DNA of 64,000 nt from Escarpia spicata (Eukaryota; Annelida; Polychaeta; Sabellida; Siboglinidae), in assembly GCA_963995525.1 (NCBI GenBank), contig OZ023213.1, positions 51,346,481-51,410,480 on the forward strand. The letters run 5' to 3'. Numbering within the stretch: the stretch's first letter is position 1; every line of letters starts with the position of its first letter. The notes under the pieces were generated by a model, which was not told the DNA's origin, ran no database searches, and saw only the letters and a program-made list of their open reading frames with translations. A program made the translations under genes and the position numbers. Positions 21,313-34,479 of this stretch are shown piece by piece.

Positions 21313-22587
21313 GCCGTTACTCAGAACAAAAGTGGTTAGATTTGTTTGCCGCGAAAGGTTTTCCTTTTTATAAATTCGGAAGAATGTTAACTAAAACCGT
21401 CGGCAACGGCAACGAAATGGTGATTATTTCGCAGGGAGATGCGTAGGTGGGCATTTCCCCACCAAACCCAAATAAACAAAGTTATGCGTATACAGTCACT
21501 TTATTATAAAATCGTTCACTGACGTTCTTGTCCTCTTAATATTAAAATACGTTTTGCACTTCAAATGTGGTATTACAACAAGGGGCCAGGATGATCCTGA
21601 TCCTGGGTTCAAGGAGGTTACACACCACTTTCGGCATAGACATGGGTACACAACTGGAATTATATTGAATGGCTGAAAACCAGATTCCAGGTACACTTTG
21701 CACTTTTTCAAATGTTTTGTCTACATAATTACACCTTCCCTACCCACAGGTTGGAACTTCCTTTTTGGTCAACTGTTAAATTATGTACACGATTTACAAA
21801 TGACATATTTTAGGTTAAACATCATTATCTAAGCCTCAACATGTTGCATGTTGTCAACTGTTCAGTTTGTAATATTTCCAATGGGTAGGGAAGGTGCCTT
21901 ATTTCGTGTCTTCAATGCTTCATATTAGGACATAGCAATAAACAAAGCTGGATTTGTCCATGTATTAGTATTACGTAGAAGTATATTGTAAGCTGTAGTT
22001 AGTATCTGCTATTGACTGACATATACCTAACTTTCTAATCAAAATGTTCTCACCGGGTGTAACGTTATGGTTACAAGAATAGGTCATGTTTGTTTTGTCG
22101 CCCAAAAAGTCAGTACCAGATCATTGTACTTAATTAATATTAGACGAATACTTATACATATAATGGATTCAGCTACATAATAAAATGATATGCAAAACTA
22201 TTTGTATGTGCTATCAATTGTTTTTAATATTTATCTTGAATCCTAAAACACGGTATTTTTCTGATAATTTGAAATAAAATTACATAAAAATAATGTTTAC
22301 AGTTTTATAAAATAATAACAGTGTGGCAGAACAGTTATACAGAAGAAACACCAAAATACGTAACAAGTTACGATCCTCCCGTAAATGTGAATTACAGAAC
22401 TTCGTTTATTATATTGATTACATGATTTGGCTGGGTGGCACACATAGCGTAATAGCAGATAATAACATTTTGAAATACGTCGTGATGTTGCTTTGAAAAT
22501 GGTGACCATCAGCAAGTTGTGAATATCTGGTAGGAAGCATTGAAAGTATGAAACAATGTAAAACTTTCTAACACGAAACACACTTCA
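21313..22587. other. Intronic AT-rich sequence, nothing recognised
   Basis: This lies inside the channel intron between exons 4 and 5. No open frame, tandem unit or transposon motif stands out. Confidence 0.4.
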
Positions 22588-23700
22588 AAATAATAATAAT
22601 AATAGTTTTATTTTGTTAAGCGCCACACACAATGTTGTTCACAGCGCTTTGCAACAGTATACAAATACATGTTAAGAATAATGCATCAGTAGTTGTTATA
22701 TCATATATAACATGATCTAATAGTAATAGTAATTAAGACAATAAATATAGTAGAAGTAGAAAAGGAATGTGATATAAAATATAATATAATAAAATTAAAA
22801 TAATTAAGATAATTTTATTATTATTTTAATAAATAAAGTGAGATTAATGTAAACATCAATAAATTAGGCTAAAATATATATGACAAATACATCAATAGAT
22901 AAATAAATAAATGTTAAACATCGATCAGCTGTGGTAAAAGAGTGTTGGTAATCGTCCGAGTTACATTTACGCTGCAGTATACAGGTGAGTCTTCAACATA
23001 GTTTTAAACGAATCCAGTGATGTTTTGTTGGCAACACTTGGCGGCAGAGCAATATTGCTGCCGCGGCGTGAGCAAATGTACAGTCAGCGGCTCTGCTGTG
23101 TTCTCGGGACAACTAGAGCATTGGAGTCAACAGACAGAGCGTCTGCATGTGGACAGGCGAAGGTCTTCGTGCATTGCCTTGAACGTAAGCACAGCTAATT
23201 CTTGAATGTAATGCGACATTGAATACGTAGCCAGTGCAGTTGGCGAAGAATAGGGGTCGCACTTAATAAGGCGAGCGTCGGCATTCTGGTGTCTCTGCAA
23301 TCTAGCGATGTTATCGGTTGATGTACCGAACAATAGAGAGTTGCAGTACTCCAAACGGGTTGTTATCATGGCATTAACTAGTCATCAACTCCTTCACGTC
23401 ATCAATACATCGCTCTATGCGACGCACGGCGGTCGACAGAGAAGATGCATCCAGGTCGAAATGACAGGACAGTTGTAGATCATCAGTGTAGTAGATCAAA
23501 GTCGTCTCGCTGGATAAAACGCGGTCGATGACGACAATCTGCTTGCGATAACTTACGTAAGATTCCAGTCAATGAAGAACCACCCCGGCGCTGCCGTAGA
23601 GTGTTGTAAGCGATCCAATAGTATTGCGTGATCTACCGTGTCAAACGCGACGCTTAGAACGAGGACTACGACAATAGTACGTTGTCTACGTCACAAATTT
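22588..23700 (-). mobile_element. L2-like LINE fragment 'G' with (ATT)n 3' end
   Basis: On the minus strand the right edge encodes LSVAFDTVDHAILLDRLQHS (RT palm). After breaks come ITTRLEYCNSLLFGTSTDNI and ARLQRHQNADARL, then a 3' tail CAAAGCGCTGTGAACAACAT ... ending in ATT repeats at 22588. Middle RT blocks are degraded. L2-type elements end in just such short repeats. Confidence 0.7.
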
Positions 23701-23791
23701 GGCACATGAATTGGCTGCACCAAATGCGACAGACTTGTAACAAAGGTCCAGGTGGAACAAGGATGGGCCTAACAGAAATAAGTCACAACAC

Positions 23792-23809
23792 GGGGGGGGG
23801 GGGGGGGGG
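23792..23809. repeat. poly-G/C tract
   Basis: About 18 consecutive G residues; its length in the assembly is likely unreliable. Confidence 0.9.
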
Positions 23810-24119
23810 TTAATGTGGGAATCCAAGTTGAATACCCATTTAATAACTATAATAAACCAGATAAACGATACAAATATACAGTTGGCCAACTATTGAAGTA
23901 TTTCCTTGTTAGAAAGTATTGTATCACATGTACAAGTACAAACTTCTATAAACATATGTTATGAGAAGTAAATAACAACGTGTTATTGCTCGCCCACAAA
24001 GAGAGTCGTAAACTCCAGCATAACTAGTCATCGGGATAACGAACATTTACGCACCCCGATTGCAGGGGTATGCCGGTGGATGCAACAATCAAACCCGGCA
24101 TTTCGCATATAAATTGCGA

Positions 24120-24560
24120 GGCGTAGGTGTCTATTATGAACACACGAGGAAAATACAGCCGTATCTCGGCAACGTATGAGAAGAACGGCGTCACGTTGAT
24201 GAACGAAACGTATACTGCTGTACGACGGTACTCGGTGGGCGTCGATTGGCCTCACGCTGAGCGAAAGTATACGGCAGTGCGACGGTACACAGTGGGCGTC
24301 GATAGGCATCACGCGATGTGCGAACGTATACGGCAATAAGACGGCTCATTGTGGGCATCGATAGGCGTCACGTGATGAGTGAAACGTATACGGCTGTACG
24401 ACTGTACACGATGGGCGTCGATAAGTGTATCGTGAGGAACGAAACGTATACAGCCGTACGACGGTACTCGGCGGGCATCGATTGGCGTCACGCGATGAAC
24501 GAACGTATACGGCAGTAAGACGGTAGAGTGTGGACGTCGATAGTCGTCACGTGGAGAACG
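24120..24560. repeat. ~60-bp degenerate minisatellite, 6-7 units
   Basis: Units share ACGTATACGGC(A/T)GTACGACGGTA and GTGGGCGTCGATTGGCGTCA, repeating every 60-64 bp with many substitutions. Frames on both strands (TAVRRYSVGVDW) are by-products. Confidence 0.8.
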
Positions 24561-25774
24561 TACGTGGCGAATATCAATAGCGAAACAATAATCTGAATGT
24601 TCGAGAAGTGGGGGAATGCGAACTGCCAAACTTAACCCTTGTCTTCACGGTATGTCGAGACGACTCGAATCTGCTGTATGGGCAGCAAAAATCAATCTTG
24701 TCGACGAATGATAATTGAAGAACCGGTGCTCTCGGTTCAACCTTTTGGTGCCATGACGGTTGGCCCTGACAATTCTTCCAAGCCACTAAACGCAACCATA
24801 GTACAAGGTTGTCTGCATTTGAAATATTGATGAAGTTACAATTTCAAGACACGGGCGACAAAACACGTCGATATAAGTCCCATGTCAAAGGAGACAAGAT
24901 AATACTGGCTCACAGCAATCCAACTACGATCGTCTGCCGGTAAAATAAATAATTGAATATACTAACATGACTTTAAAAACGCGTAACTTTATATTATTAT
25001 ATGTAATAGTTTATGTTGGTACGAAAATACCCACCCACATACATCCCTGCAAAATAATGACCGCTTCATCGACGAAGGAGAGCGTGCGAATTTACGCGTC
25101 ATTACTCATGAATATTAAAGAGGAACGGGTTGTGGGACGTTTAAAATGACATTACTGCTTATAGATAGTTGTAATTTAATTTCACTTATTTATTTAGAAC
25201 ACGCACAAAAATGCTTTGTTTACCTACCTAACGGAAAATCTTCCTTTCACTCAGAAATGTCTATTAATGAAGTACATCGAACAGAATCGACAATTTACAT
25301 TGACGAGCGACTCAAAACCAAATTGCATAGAACAAAGATTGCGATACGCAGTGCTCTATCTAACCCATTTAGGCAATGCACAAAATCGGTCTATCTGTTT
25401 GTTTTATAAATTATTAGGTTTCTGTCACCATAAATGTATGCTTAGATAGTATATATTGAAAATATTGCACACAACAGCTGTGTTTCAATTCCCCTTTAGA
25501 CAAAAAGAAGCCGTGTGACGTCATCTGACGCACCATTTCCAGTTGATGCAACATTTGTTATAATCATAACTCAGTCACGCATACACATGATAAAGAGCAA
25601 CCGGTAAAAGCCCGGGAATACTTGACGAATGGCGAACCATCCGAAATGGCTTCACGACCTAAATTTGGGTCACGACCCACGGGACAAGAACTGCTGGATT
25701 TAATCAAGTATAAATAAAATTGCATTTTTGTATACCATAAAAACATATATTTCACAAACGATCGGTGTTTTTAG
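24561..25774. other. Intronic sequence, nothing recognised
   Basis: Low-complexity AT-rich intron up to the acceptor of channel exon 5. No supported exon or element. Confidence 0.4.
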
Positions 25775-25956
25775 GGGTCAAGAACGGACTGCAACTGGTG
25801 TTGAACGTTGAACACTACGAGTACATGACGGGTCCATACAATGCAGTGGGACTGAAACTTCTTCTGCACCATCAAGATGACATACCGCAAGTACAGGACT
25901 TCGGCGATAACATCCCAGTAGGAATGGAAACATTTGTTGCTGTAAGCCTCTCGAAC
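25775..25956 (+). CDS. DEG/ENaC channel exon 5: palm/β-ball region
   Basis: The acceptor GTGTTTTTAG ends at 25774; the donor TCGAAC|GTAAGT follows 25956. Entry is phase 1 and exit phase 0. It encodes (G)VKNGLQLVLNVEHYEYMTGP, then NAVGLKLLLHHQDDIPQVQD, then PVGMETFVAVSLSN. This matches the family block G..NGL.LVLN.E..EY..GP....G.KV.LH....P.....G..V..G.ETFV.V. Joined to exon 4 it gives GVCYTFN...STVNTAGVKNGLQL with normal spacing. Confidence 0.93.
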
Positions 25957-26007
25957 GTAAGTAACGCCTTGTTTACAAAATAGCCCAATATCAACTCTGT
26001 AAAACAC

Positions 26008-26010
<3 letters not shown>

Positions 26011-26042
<32 letters not shown>
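26011..26042. repeat. (TA)n microsatellite
   Basis: About 16 TA units just outside the left terminal inverted repeat of the 12-kb inverted structure. Confidence 0.95.
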
Positions 26043-26044
<2 letters not shown>

Positions 26045-26045
<1 letters not shown>

Positions 26046-26640
26046 CTAACAGTAGTATTACATGTAATTTACGATGGACGCATGAGCCACGTAGCCAGGG
26101 TCAAAAGGTCACAGGTTAAGTAGCGCCACCTGGCAGGTTGGTGGTGAAGAAAATAAGTAGGTTAATAAGCGCCCCTCGTGGAAGTAAGGTCATGTAGAAA
26201 ACTAGTTCAATTAGCGCCATCATTTGATTAACCGATGAACAATATATCTAGGTCGATGACGCTTTGAAATAGGGCAATGATGTCATAGAATAGTTCAATG
26301 CGCATGCGCATTGGTATATTTTCCCGACGGTGCAGCTTAAAATCGTTATCGTTCTGTTTTCAATTATAAAAATAGTTCGGTGATGTCATGAAATATACCA
26401 TTACGCATGCGTATTAATGCCTGTTTCCGACGGCGGCAATTTGGTGAACTATCTGGTCACGTGATAAAAACATCACATATGTTGTAGCGCCTGATATTGA
26501 GTTAATGGTGAAAAATGAAAACAGACAATTAGCGCCACCTTTTTATTTAACGATGAATTATTAAAACAGGTCAATGATGTTATGAAATAGGTCATTGCGC
26601 AAGTGCAATTATGTTTTTCTTGCTGTAACTCACACATTCG
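26045..26640 (+). repeat. Left arm of the 12.4-kb inverted structure
   Basis: Built of loose ~60-bp sub-repeats (AGCGCCACCT...AACGATGAA..ATTAAAA.AGGTCAATGATGT.ATGAAATAG) with CRE-like TGACGTCA/ATGTCAT and GCGCATGCGC palindromes. It pairs with 37830-38478. Confidence 0.85.
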
Positions 26641-26904
26641 CTATCCTAATGAGTCATTAAAATAGGCAGATAATAGCACGAAATGTGATTTTCTGATATA
26701 TCCTGTGTCATGGGATAACATTAAAAATTGTAGTGCATCATCGAGGTAAAATCACATTTTACCATTGCGTGGTAACATCACAATATTTTAGCGTTACAGT
26801 ACGGTAGTTTTGTAACATTTTGATATTTTAATGCGTGGGTATCATTTTATTACATGAGCGTGTTAACTTTACAGTTTAATTTGAGCGTTTCAGCACTATT
26901 TAAT

Positions 26905-28030
26905 TGGTGGCAAGAGAACAGGCGCAATATCATACATATATCTACTTGTGATGACTAAAATGACTGAGATTATTGGTGAATCGACGCACCGTCTCGCACA
27001 GACCGGGTTGCGCCGAACTAGTGGCCTCGCACTTAAGCGACTACTCACTACACATCGTGACATATAATCCATCAACACAAACACAATAAAATAGTACACC
27101 AGAAAAAACGTATTTCTTTCTTTATGAATATAAATTAATCGTTATGATAACTCAGACAATGGCCTTGATGCAATGTTTTTAGGATATCATGTTTGGTACA
27201 ACAAGCAATCAATAATCTTCAAACACTTCGAATAAGGGGCATTGTGGCAAATGTAACGTCTAATGACGCCTTCATACATGTGAGAGAGATCGTCTCGCTT
27301 GATTGGTGATTTGGTCTTTTTATCCACACGGCACCTTTCATTGTCGAATTCTCCGGTTAGTCTCCCTGTCTGCTAGATTCGCTTCCTCCCAGTCTATGGT
27401 GTGGTTTTCTGTTGTTGTCTGGTCCGTGAGAGCGGATTTGTTGATGACAGATATATATTTTTGTGTCGCTCCTCGCGATTTTCTCTGTGGGTGTCGTCAA
27501 CGTCCTTTTTGTATTCCTCGAATGTTGTATTGAACAATATTCCCGTCTCCCAATATATCCAGCAACACAGTTTTTGCAAGGTATTTGATAACAAATAACA
27601 GTTTTAATAAATATAAGCTGTTCTAACGAATTTTCGGTTAATTATTATTACATTTTGAACGTATTGTCATGTCTAAACGATGTAATAATGTTCATATCCG
27701 CTAAATTATTGCTCGAGGTCATGCACTACTAAAATAGTACCCACAGGTACGTGTTCTTTTTCCACTTAACCTGGGACAAAATTAACAGTTTGCTAAAATA
27801 ATCATGCTGAAATACAAATGTGCCAACTTTCCTCATGAAACCAAATGCAAACCAAGCCAATCTTGGAAACGCATTCATGACGAATTTTCTTATTTAGAAA
27901 TAATCATTGTTCGAACGTTTCAATGTTAATCTTAATATTGGTATTGTGTATAAAAATAGCTCAACCAAATGTTTATTTTGATGAATTGTTGTGACTATTT
28001 GAACGTTACAAAATATAGCTACCATGATAT
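26905..28030 (-). mobile_element. Penelope-like element 3' fragment, copy 2
   Basis: A same-strand duplicate of 17768-18835 at high identity, including the minus-strand tail codons (TDQTTTENHTIDW-type) and non-coding flank. It has about 80 extra bases around 27150-27235 that copy 1 lacks. It sits inside the foldback-like structure, so it arrived after that formed or was carried with it. Confidence 0.6.
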
Positions 28031-28620
28031 TTAACGTAAATTGTCATCCTTTTATGCATGGGTGTCGTAACTTCGTGACATTTTAATGCATCATCGTGGC
28101 AACTTCATAATATGTTAGCCTTTCAGTGTGTTAGCGTGGAACATTTTCAAGTGTTTGTACGTCAGCGTGGCAACATCACAATACTTTAGTGTTTCTGCGA
28201 GGCATCCTTGTAAAATGTTCATATTTAGTGCATCAGCGTAGTAATATCATAATATTCTTGTGCTTCAGCACGGAGGCTTTGTAATATGTTCATACTTTAA
28301 TGTTTCAACGCGGTAATTTCTTAACATTTTGTGTTAAAGTGGGAGCATCTTAGTACATGAGCGTGTTAAATTCGTATCATTTTAGCGTTTCTGCGGTAGA
28401 CTTGTTAAATTGTCCTACTTTAACGCGTGGTGCCGTAAATTCGATACATTTTAGTTCTTCACCGAAGTAACTTCTAAACATTTTAGCATAACAGCATGTT
28501 AGTGGGTTAAAATGTTGATGCTTTAGGACACCATCGTGGTAACGTCATAACATTTTATTCTTTCAACATAGTAGCCTTGTAACATTTTCATATTTTAATG
28601 CGTCAAAGCGGTAAATTCTT

Positions 28621-28990
28621 AACATTTTATCGTTTCAGTGTGTAAGTGGGGTGAAATGTAAATATTTTTGTGCATCATACTGGTAACATCACAACAGTTT
28701 ATCGTTTCAGTGCGTAAGTGTGGTGAAATGTTAATATTGTTGTGCATCATACTGGTAACATCACAACAGTTTATCGTTTCAGTGCGTAAGTGGGGTGAAA
28801 TGTTAATATTGTTGTGCATCATACTGGTAACATCACAACAGTTTATCGTTTCAGTGCGTAAGTGGGGTGAAATGTTAATATTGTTGTCCATCACACTGGT
28901 AACATCACAACAGTTTATCGTTTCAGTGCGTAAGTGGGGTGAAATGTTAATATTGTTGTGCATCATACTGGTAACACCACAACAGTTTAA
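28621..28990. repeat. 72-bp homogenised minisatellite inside the degenerate array, 5 units
   Basis: Near-identical units with TGCATCATACTGGTAACATC starting at 28671, 28743, 28815, 28887 and 28959. Since 72 is a multiple of 3 and no stop lies in the unit, both strands stay open for over 110 codons without being genes. Confidence 0.92.
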
Positions 28991-29882
28991 CGTTTTATCG
29001 CGTTAATGAGGTAGCATTTTAGTACAGTAGCGTGTTAACTTCGTAACTTTCAGCATTTCAGCACGGTAGACGGTAACGAAGTGGTTTGAGTAGAATTAGT
29101 CTAGCTCAAAATTAAAGGGCTAAATTCGGCAGGAACCCCATTATACGGTGCTGCCATCACTCGGTTGCATGAAGGTAAAATGCTAAACTATGCGTGAACC
29201 CCATTGTATAGAGCTGCCATCACTCGGTTGCTTGACGATATGATGTTAAACTAGGTCCATCTTGCGGCCAAATCGCAAGTCGTATAATTGGCTGGTTAAC
29301 AAATCCTATTTGATAAGTTATGATATTAAATCTATGACTGGAAACGTTAAATTTTGTAAGAGTAGAAAGGATTTATCCTAACCGATAATGTGGTGTTATT
29401 TTAAGTCACTTTTTAGTGACATTTGAAGAAGTTAGTAGCGTAGATTAGGAAGCTTGTTTATCGCGCCGTGCAAAATATTTCATAACTCGTGTCTGAATAG
29501 AAAATTCGTTTTAGTAAAATAATGTATTAAGTTGTGAACGTTAAAATATGTTATTAAACTCGTTATTACCGTCATGATTCAGAGATTCAGATGATATTAA
29601 ATTTAGGTGTGATTAGGGTAATCTAAAGATTTTCAAGAGCTCACGATTTTGTGTCTATTTATCAACCATGTTCTTTTAAACCGAACGAGTTGAATATAGT
29701 CTAGCGAAGTTTCTAGGGATTCGGAAACGCACTTTCTGGGATGGTTTAGTTTGTGTTAAGCCTTGCTATTGGCTAGTTACACTTCCGGCGATTAGAGTAT
29801 TTAAGTGAATTAAGGCAATTTTAGGATCAGACGACCACTGTAGCATTGCTGTTAGCGTGGTAACTCAAAACATTTGAGCGTT

Positions 29883-30255
29883 TCAGCTGGCGTGTTGGTC
29901 TCTTGGGTAAAGGGTGTAGGCAGTGTGACGCTGACGGGTTGGTAGACGCTGATAGAGGCGGGACATCTGGCTAGTCGTACGGGGCGCTGATGTCTGGACT
30001 AAGGGTGGGCTAGATTGCCTGGTCGCACGGGGCGCTGCTGTCTGGACCAGAGGCGGGGACATTTGGCTTGTCGCACGGTGCGCTCCTGTCGTAGAGATAA
30101 TAAACATTAGCATTCGCCAGGCAGGAGTGGATGCAGTAGACGACAATGTCAACAAGTAGGGAAAGTGCCACCTTTGTTCTCGTCAACGTTTGAAGTTTGT
30201 CTGTTTCGTGGAACACATCTTTCATTTCTAGTTCCATTTGAATGTAACATGCCAT
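29883..30255 (-). other. Possible small ORF with a ~54-bp internal repeat, identity unknown
   Basis: The minus frame from 30255 opens with MACYIQMELEMKDVFHETDK, then a hydrophobic run ALSLLVDIVVYCIHSCLANA, then a Ser/Pro/Cys repeat (SAPCDKPN...SSAPCDQ). The repeat is a DNA-level tandem (GCGCTG.TGTCTGGAC.A). The first 60 codons look protein-like, but no promoter or splice context supports them. Confidence 0.2.
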
Positions 30256-31234
30256 ATAGGTTTAAACTTAGAAATTAAGTAAAGTCCCAGTAACGGCTCT
30301 ATTTGTAACAAAGTTCACGAATTGATGTCCTCTGGTACGTATGGTGATAGGCATTTGTCAGTAATACTTCCCTCGGAAGGTATCCTTTACCATTCGAAAT
30401 TGACTAATGGCCGATTAACGGCCATTGGTATAACTAATTTCACTTATTAGCATCCACATCTTCCAAGTATTCATGACGTAACCCAAACTGTAAATAAGTC
30501 CGTGTATTATTGTCCATATACATCTCAAATACACACGTCGAGCAACCATGTTTCAGTCCTAGTTTTCTCGAAACTATCCTACAGTGTATATTAAACTTAT
30601 AAATTGATCAAAACCCCTCCAGAGCTCGATGTTGTAAATAATTTGACATACTATCATCCACATTTCGAAAAAACACACACCCCTTTGGAGATACGCTGAC
30701 ATATACGTTTGCATATATATATTCGCGTGGTAACATTATAAGATTGTTGCGTTTAAACGTGTTAGCAGGGTAGAATTGTTCTATTCTACAACATTACGTC
30801 ACAACTTCACAACATTGCAGTGTTTCACTGCAACAGTCTTGTAAAATTTTCATATTTTAATGCGTCACCGTGGCAAGTTCGTCATATGTTAGTGTTTTAG
30901 CGCGTTGGTGTTGTAGCATTTTAGTATTTTAGTGTATGAGGGTTATGACTTCTTAAACTTTTTATCGATTCATCGCGATAGAGTGATGATGTTTTCGTAT
31001 ATTAGTTAGTCGTGGTAACTTCTTAACATTTTAGGGTATCAGCGAGGTAGACTGGTAACAGTTTCATAGTTTAGTGCGTCAACGTGGTGTCTTCGTGACA
31101 TTTTAGCGTGTCAACGCGGTAGAGTGGTAGTGTTTTAGTGTTTTAATCCACCGCCGAGATAACTTCATAACACTTTAGCGTTTCAGCGCGGTAGCCTTGT
31201 AACATCTTCACACTTTAATGCGTCAAAGTGGTAA

Positions 31235-31700
31235 CTTCTTAATTTTTTTTTGCGTTTTACGGTTCCACCCTTCCCCGGAAGTGTGTCGACGAATGGTTAC
31301 ATTGGTGTCCGTTAGGTGGCCCCGGAAATCGCCGTTCTCAGGACAGCGCCCAGTGATTATTTTAACGGAAGTCGTGCAACCGGAATTGAATCGTTTGGGA
31401 TATGGTGTGGTTTCTTCTAGATGACGGCACACCTCGAATAGGAAATACACTAAACCGTGCGGCCGCTCCCGCTATTTGTAAATACGGAAGTTCCATTACC
31501 GGAAGTGCTTCGTTGGAAAGATGGCCACTTAATGTGCATATGCTTTCTGCTAAATATAGCACCACTACGCCTCATATTGAATTTTATCGGAAATCATACA
31601 GGTTTCATAACCGACCCACTGGAAGTGTACTCCGAACAGACGGCTGCCTCTTTGAATGAAGGTCTGTCACGATATTTTCCTTAGACTGTTTGATCATAAT
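31235..31700. repeat. Dispersed repeat shared with 45.6-46.1 kb
   Basis: GGAAGTGTGTCGACGAATGG, TTACATTGGTGTCCGTT and CCTCTTTGAATGAAG...CTGTCA recur in the foldback at 45605-46090. It lies near the centre of the 12.4-kb inverted structure. Confidence 0.65.
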
Positions 31701-32149
31701 CGTTTTTCGATCGTAGCATTTTTGAAATTTAGTTATCCAAACTGGTTGCCCACAAACTGATACATAAAGTCACTAGGTGGCTCTTTTTGGTAGGCCAATA
31801 GGTCAAGCATTGATATGAATGATGGGTAGGTCTTTAAAATGTACGCATAAGGGCTTCACAGTCAGCAAGTTCAAACAAAAGACAAATATCAAGAAAAATC
31901 TAACGTTCAACAGTCTGAAACATGAAACAACAGAAGAACACCATAAGAAGCAAAGCGTTCAAAATACAAACATGTAGACAATCGAATGGTCAGCATACAT
32001 ATAAGACAAAACAATAGGTTAAACATTTACACATTAAACCTTATATCTTATATATTATACCTTTAAACGTATACCTTAAACATTGTATGCTATAAATTAT
32101 GTATTAGATATGATACGTTACACCTTACACTTATAACTTACACAATATA

Positions 32150-32760
32150 CTATGAACACTTTACTAATCTGAAATATGAAAATATTACAAGGTAACCGCT
32201 CTAAAACGATAAAATGTTGTGGTTTTACCGCGATGACGCATAAAGTATGAAAATATTACAAGTCTACCACGCTGTAACGTTACAATGGTATAAGGTTACC
32301 ACGTTGTTACATACACACAAATATGAAACATTTCCCCTGTAATTCGTTGAAACGGTAAAATGTTAAGAAGTTACAGCGTTGACGCCTTAATGTATCAAAA
32401 TGTTACAAGGCTACGGCGCCGTAGCGCTAAAATGTTGTGATGTTACCAGGATGATGCACTAAAATATGACAACTTTACCCCGCTAACACTCAGAAACTTT
32501 AAAACATAAAGAACTTACAGCGTTAAAGCATTAATGTGAGAAAATGGCACAAGGCTACCGCGCAGAAAGACTAAAATGCACTAATATCTAACACGCTAGA
32601 ACGCTAAGATGTTACCTCGGTGATGCACTATAATGTCATGACGTTACGACACATACGTGCTAAAGTATCACAATTGTACAAGTCAACCGTGTAGAAACGC
32701 TAAAATGTTACGAAGTTACCACGTTGACACATTCAACTACGAATATAATACAAGGCTATA
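32150..32760. repeat. Degenerate array in reverse orientation
   Basis: Units such as GAAAATATTACAAGGCTACC, CGCTAAAATGTTACGAAGTTACCACG and TTGACGCATTAA are reverse complements of the 28-31 kb motif. The same orientation resumes after the CR1 at 37330-37420. Confidence 0.7.
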
Positions 32761-33206
32761 GGTAATAAAGTAACAAACATAAAACTATTACATCAGATAA
32801 TATCTGTGTAAGCCAGTACCTGTTAGACATTTTGATTAGGTAGCATTGTCGTTAAAATTAAGCATTTGCGATAAACGGGCGAACTAAGTTTGGTTATGTA
32901 GCTAGTGTCCCACGTATTCGCTAGGTAGCGATATAACCTAAATAAATAAGGCAGTCTAGCGTAAAGAAATTGATTGTATTTAATTAGGTCACTACCGGGA
33001 ACGTTAGCATTTATGATAGGATAGATAGTCAGCTGTGACTATAACCAAAAACTGGAACTGAAAAAAGGGAATCTTACGTAAAGTGTAACATTTGTGCACA
33101 GTAAACAGTCTTCTTAAAGACTACATAGACAGTGAATAGTGTAAACACAGTTGACTATACTATTTTAAATAGCTAATTAGATTATTATTATTAAATACAT
33201 TCTGAT

Positions 33207-34426
33207 ATGGCGCCTTGCAAGAGGCAAGTGAAGGCAAAGAGACACGTCATGTGCGACGACTGCCACAGTTGGGTGGACTTTACCATATCCGGCTGTGAGA
33301 AGTCATGGGCAGAGAGGGATTCACCTTTCAGTGCGTGGGGTGTTGGAAGGTGTAATGTCTGGAGAAGGAGGTAGCTAGGTTGGTAGATATTGTGAAGGGG
33401 ATGGAGATGAGAATCAGCAAGGAGACAGGTGGAATGGAGAGAGACAACAGGGAGAGAGTTGGGAATACTGTGAGACTGAAAGAGCAGAATAGTGGCATGA
33501 AGACTGAGAAAAGGAGACTGAGAGGAGGGAAGGTAATCGGAGGGGAAGAAATTGGAGGATCGACGGCAGGAAATGTGACAGGCGTGAAGGTGACAGGGGA
33601 GAAAGTGACCGTAGAGAAAGAGTTTGGAGGGAATAAGAGACAGGAAAGGAGAGAAGGAAACGCAATGAGAGGAAAGATGACGGAAAGAAAGGAAAGGAGA
33701 GTAAATGTGACAGAAGCGAAGTTGGGAGGGACGATGCCGGGAGGTAAGGTGACAAGAGAAACAGCGTCAGGAAAGAATGGAACGGAAGAGATTGTGACAG
33801 GAGAGCAGAAGACAGGGGAACAAGACTACAACCAGACAGGTGTAAACATGAGAAGGAGCTATTCTGAGGCAGTGATTGAGAGGGCATTGAGAAAAGAGAG
33901 GGTGTTCATGGGTGACTCTATTCTGAGAAAGACAGATAAGACACTAAGCGAAGGGGAGGACGTCATTGTTTGTTTGCCGGGGGCTAGGATAGAACATGTG
34001 ACTGAAAGGGTAGATAAGGTAATGGGGCATGGCAAGGGAGGGTCTATACTAGTACACTTAGGGACAAATAATGCAGACAGGGAGGGAATAACTGGGATGG
34101 TACAAAAGTACAGACAGTTAATGAGGAAGTTAAAGAAGACAAGAGTCGAACAGATTATTCTCTCAGGAATTTTGCCAGTAATGGGAGAAAGGGAGGCAAC
34201 ATACAGAAACTGCAAGAGGATGGCGATCAACGCACTAGTTGAGCAGATGTGTAAAGAAGAGGGGGTGGGATTCGTAGTTATTAGAGGTGGCCTCCATCTA
34301 AGTGGAAAGGGGGCAGCAGGTTTCTCTGAGAACTTGCTGCAATCTGTTGAGAGTGGGACAGACTGCATCTATTTAAATTACATTCGCAGGGAGGATTCAC
34401 AGAGAAGCCTGAAACTGGAGGCATAG
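33207..34426 (+). pseudogene. CR1-B ORF1: PHD-like finger, basic linker, SGNH esterase domain
   Basis: ATG at 33207 begins a zinc motif (CKRQVKAKRHVMCDDCHSWV). A frame change near 33330 leads into the 348-codon frame at 33380. Its first ~150 codons are Lys/Glu/Gly-rich imperfect repeats (VTGVKVTGEKVTVEKE). Residues ~175-305 form an SGNH hydrolase: VFMGDSILRK (GDS), VHLGTNN (G-x-N), and a last block reading RGGLHLSGKGAA where an Asp before GLHLS would be expected. The loss of that Asp suggests a dead esterase in this copy. Its role in retrotransposition is not settled. Confidence 0.8.
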
Positions 34427-34479
34427 ATAAAGAGGAAAAAAGGCAGAAATAAATCAGGAAAGAACAGCCTGGAAAACTG

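Larger units (their letters stand above)
28030..31230. repeat. Degenerate AACATTTTAG / GCGTGGTAAC array, forward orientation
   Basis: Loose units of about 36-40 bp alternate TTGTAACATTTT(C)ATA, TTTAATGCGTCA(A/G)CGTGGTAAC and TTCTTAACATTTTAGCGTTTCAGCGCGG. They are recognisable across ~3 kb but strongly diverged. The stretch 29090-29860 is mostly unique sequence with a two-copy motif (CTGCCATCACTCGGTTGC, 29150 and 29215). No coding signal. Confidence 0.75.

Noticed and set aside
33414..34368. Minus-strand Ser/Leu-rich ORFs opposite CR1-B ORF1
   Set aside because: Antisense shadows of the purine-rich ORF1 linker and SGNH domain.
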